Below are positions 5,711 to 7,733 of a stretch of 7,733 nucleotides of DNA, in pieces (within the stretch, counting starts at the first letter, position 1; every line of letters starts with the position of its first letter). Below the pieces are notes generated by a model. The model saw nothing but the letters and a program-made list of their open reading frames with translations, made no database searches and had not been told where the DNA came from. Source of the DNA: Bacillota bacterium (GTDB lineage Bacteria; Bacillota; Clostridia; Acetivibrionales; DSM-2933); contig JAEZNF010000110.1 of the NCBI GenBank assembly GCA_023441845.1, forward strand, positions 1 to 7,733, in the 5' to 3' direction. Position numbers and translations under genes: made by a program.

Positions 5711-7390
5711 TTATATTTTACAATCGATGGATACCTTACTTCCTGCCAATTCCTTATTTACTACATCATTTACATTAAGAAGATTCACATCCTCCGATAT
5801 TATTCTGCATTTCAAGTCCACAAGCTTATAGCCTATATCATCCAACCTTTTATAAAGCTCACTGTGGCTTTCCTTTATAAACTCACGTACCCTTTCGTCC
5901 TCTACCCTCATATTGACGCTTATGCTCTTTTTGGTGAGACTTAACAGAGAATCAACCTTTCCAATGTTACAGGTGTCCAGTGATATATACATTGTCACGT
6001 TTTCAGGGTCTATTTTTTTCCGTTTCGAATCTCTCTTTAAAATATAGAGCTCACCGTTTGTTTTTTTATCCATAATGTTTATTGGAATTTGAACATAATT
6101 GCTGTGACTGTTTATATCGTTTAAAAACCTTATACCGCTTTGAATATTGTCTATCTTGTTTGACAAACTTTCACCTGTCGGCGAATTTGAGCCTCTAAGG
6201 CCTTCTTTTATTGCTTCAAGTTTTTCGTACATTTCCTTATAAACGGATTTTATATTAATATCCTTATCGATTTGTTTGGAATCCAGCTTTATAAAAATAT
6301 CTTCCAGGGCCTTCTTTATTTGACTCAACTTTTCATGGCCTTCAGGCTTTCCTGTATCCCTGCCACCATTCAATTTATCGAGATATGTTTCAGCTTTAGC
6401 TGTTAGTGTGTTCTTTAATAATCTTTCAATGCCATTCCGGTCTTTCGGCAATAAGTTTTCGGGGCTGTCACTTTCAGTTTTCAGCCTGCTTATTATCTTT
6501 TCTGCCAATCCCCTATCAAGGGTTTTATCGGCGGCACCTCTTTCAAGCAGATTAATAAGGTCCTTTAGGTTTATTTTATCCGCAGACGAAAGATTCTTAC
6601 CCAAAAAGTCCTGTAAGGTTTTTATTTCACTGCTGCCTGAATTGATATGATTAGCATCCAAACCGGCATTTTTATTGAAAGCGTCCCCTGCTTTTTCAGC
6701 GCCCGAAAAGTTATTTAAATGCTTGCTAACGGCATCTTTTGCATCATTTCCGCTTTTCGCTGCATTAATACCTTCAATGCTTTTTTCCAGCTTTTCCAAT
6801 AAAGCTGAATCCTCTATTCCGTCCAAAGAACTCAGTAAGTCACTGAGATTTTGGCCTATTTTCATCCTGCCATCGACAATATTGCTCAAAACCTCAATGT
6901 TATTTTGGCTTATCCCTATATTGTTTGCTGTAAGGAAAGCCGCTTTTTGAGGGCTTAACCCTTTAAAAGCCTTTATATAATCAGCTACTTTTGTGAAAAT
7001 TTCTTTATTTAAAGGAATGTCATTAGATTTCAAAGCATTTGCTATTTCAACGTTTTTTGGGTCAGCCTTGATATCTATAGCCGATAACTTGAGCGCAATA
7101 TCGTTTTTAGCGCCAAAACCGTCCTCACTGTTTTTTAATGTTTCGATAAACAGCTGGCTCTCAGTTTTATTCTTTACCCTGAAGTCAACAAATTCTCCCT
7201 TTTTCACATCTATCGGAGCCATTGATGACGCCTTGACAGTCGTACCGTCAAAAAGCTTTAAAAGCAGCTCATTGGCCGTAAATTCAATTACCTGGGCTCT
7301 TACTATATCCCCCGCATTCAGTTTGCCAAGAATATCTGAAATACTTCCCATGTTGACGATTTGTCCTAAATTTATGTCGGCAATTCTCAT
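5711..7390 (-). CDS. ylqG: FliK-like protein with C-terminal hook-length-control-like domain (YlqG-like)
   Basis: A 559-residue protein with no signal peptide or membrane segment. Residues ~27-75 look like a small beta domain (GDIVRAQVIEFTANELLLKL... KKGEFVDFRVKN). Residues ~95-430 are lysine-, asparagine- and serine-rich, mostly helical and low in conservation. Residues ~432-530 (YVQIPINI... GELYILKRD... IDPENVTMYISLDTCNIGKVDSLL... VNMRVEDERVREFI... LDDIGYKLVDL) have the pattern of the FliK C-terminal domain, which in flagella contacts the FlhB cytoplasmic domain to switch export specificity. Its position just before a FlhB-C homologue supports this reading. B. subtilis has the same order, ylqG then ylqH. 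The ATG at 7390 has GGGGG eight bases upstream; the ATG at 7426 is in frame but lacks a clear ribosome site. Domain assignment is by pattern recognition and should be treated as likely, not proven. Confidence 0.82.
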   Translation of the reverse strand: MRIADINLGQIVNMGSISDILGKLNAGDIVRAQVIEFTANELLLKLFDGTTVKASSMAPIDVKKGEFVDFRVKNKTESQLFIETLKNSEDGFGAKNDIALKLSAIDIKADPKNVEIANALKSNDIPLNKEIFTKVADYIKAFKGLSPQKAAFLTANNIGISQNNIEVLSNIVDGRMKIGQNLSDLLSSLDGIEDSALLEKLEKSIEGINAAKSGNDAKDAVSKHLNNFSGAEKAGDAFNKNAGLDANHINSGSSEIKTLQDFLGKNLSSADKINLKDLINLLERGAADKTLDRGLAEKIISRLKTESDSPENLLPKDRNGIERLLKNTLTAKAETYLDKLNGGRDTGKPEGHEKLSQIKKALEDIFIKLDSKQIDKDINIKSVYKEMYEKLEAIKEGLRGSNSPTGESLSNKIDNIQSGIRFLNDINSHSNYVQIPINIMDKKTNGELYILKRDSKRKKIDPENVTMYISLDTCNIGKVDSLLSLTKKSISVNMRVEDERVREFIKESHSELYKRLDDIGYKLVDLKCRIISEDVNLLNVNDVVNKELAGSKVSIDCKI

Positions 7391-7529
7391 ATCTATAACC
7401 CCCGGGCAATTTATTCCAAGATGCATTTAAAGAGTTTTTGCACTCCATTTATTGATTGCAACCTAGTACTATACGTTTCGGACCACTTGAATCAGTTGAG
7501 CTTTCAGTTATACTTAAACGGTAAACTTT
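7391..7529. other. Intergenic gap upstream of the ylqG-like gene
   Basis: No gene is seen in these 139 AT-rich bases. On the minus strand there are candidate -10 elements TATAAC (about 7510) and TATAGT (about 7475), but neither has a convincing -35 at proper spacing, so I do not call a promoter. The gap suggests the ylqG operon starts here rather than being read from the gene at the right edge. Confidence 0.4.
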
Positions 7530-7733
7530 TTAATTAAAGCTCATTCTATGTATCGGACAAATCTCATATTCTTTATAGGTATATCTACTCCTATTAGGGC
7601 ACATATAAATATCGTTCAATACATTTGACAGTTTATTTATTTTTTTAAGAAAATTATCATTGGTCCTAAATATCCATTGACCAGTTTTAATATTTTTTGT
7701 TATTATATACCCTAACAGGGTATATAATTTATT
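7530..7733 (-). CDS. C-terminal fragment of an unrecognised protein (partial)
   Basis: Reading inward from the right edge on the minus strand gives 67 codons without a stop before TAA at 7532-7530. The product begins NKLYTLLGYIITKNIKTGQW and ends KEYEICPIHRMSFN. A frame this long at such low G+C is unlikely by chance, and the mix of residues (aromatics, charged residues, paired hydrophobics) looks protein-like. Two CP dipeptides sit 16 residues apart (MCPNRS... EICPIH); that spacing is unlike a classic zinc knuckle. I do not recognise a family. It is not the C-terminus of RNase HII, which precedes ylqG in B. subtilis. The start lies beyond the window. Confidence 0.6.
   Translation of the reverse strand, partial: NKLYTLLGYIITKNIKTGQWIFRTNDNFLKKINKLSNVLNDIYMCPNRSRYTYKEYEICPIHRMSFN

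Noticed and set aside
5411..5944. 177-residue plus-strand frame opposite yraN, ylqH and ylqG
   Set aside because: It crosses three well-supported minus-strand genes, has no ribosome site and no family resemblance.

Overview
The window looks like chromosomal DNA of an AT-rich, spore-forming anaerobic Firmicute (class Clostridia). The reasons are a GerA-type spore germination operon, purine-rich Shine-Dalgarno sites (several extended toward GGTGAT), and a ylqG-ylqH-yraN gene order of the kind found in Bacilli and Clostridia. I cannot fix the genus from sequence alone.

Layout. Positions 1-2422 (minus strand) carry two genes of a germinant receptor operon: gerA (2422-881), then the lipoprotein gene gerC (876 to beyond the left edge). 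No gerB-type permease gene lies between them. Positions 2423-3370 contain no convincing protein gene. About 470 nt of this gap (2611-3083) folds on the plus strand into what looks like one large structured RNA: a 17-bp stem joins its two ends, and it has several long arms, two capped by GAAA tetraloops. A T-rich tract follows it and a possible sigma-A promoter precedes it. This is the most striking item in the window. Positions 3237-4518 hold an AI-2E family (PerM/YtvI-like) membrane transporter gene on the plus strand, with its own extended -10 promoter, a hairpin-containing leader and a downstream hairpin shared with the converging gene.

Positions 4564-4968 (minus) encode a small coiled-coil protein built mostly of 11-residue repeats. 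Positions 5047-7390 (minus) are a tight operon: a 559-aa protein with a FliK-like C-terminal domain (ylqG-like), a 100-aa FlhB C-terminal-domain homologue (ylqH-like), and a YraN/UPF0102 nuclease-fold protein. The last two overlap. Positions 7530-7733 (minus) hold the C-terminal end of an unrecognised protein.

How they work together. The ger genes should act in the inner membrane of the dormant spore. The FliK-like and FlhB-C-like pair suggests a stand-alone copy of the substrate-switch partners of flagellar export, but no other flagellar gene is visible. The large RNA sits between the divergent ger operon and the transporter gene, and nothing in the sequence ties it firmly to either.
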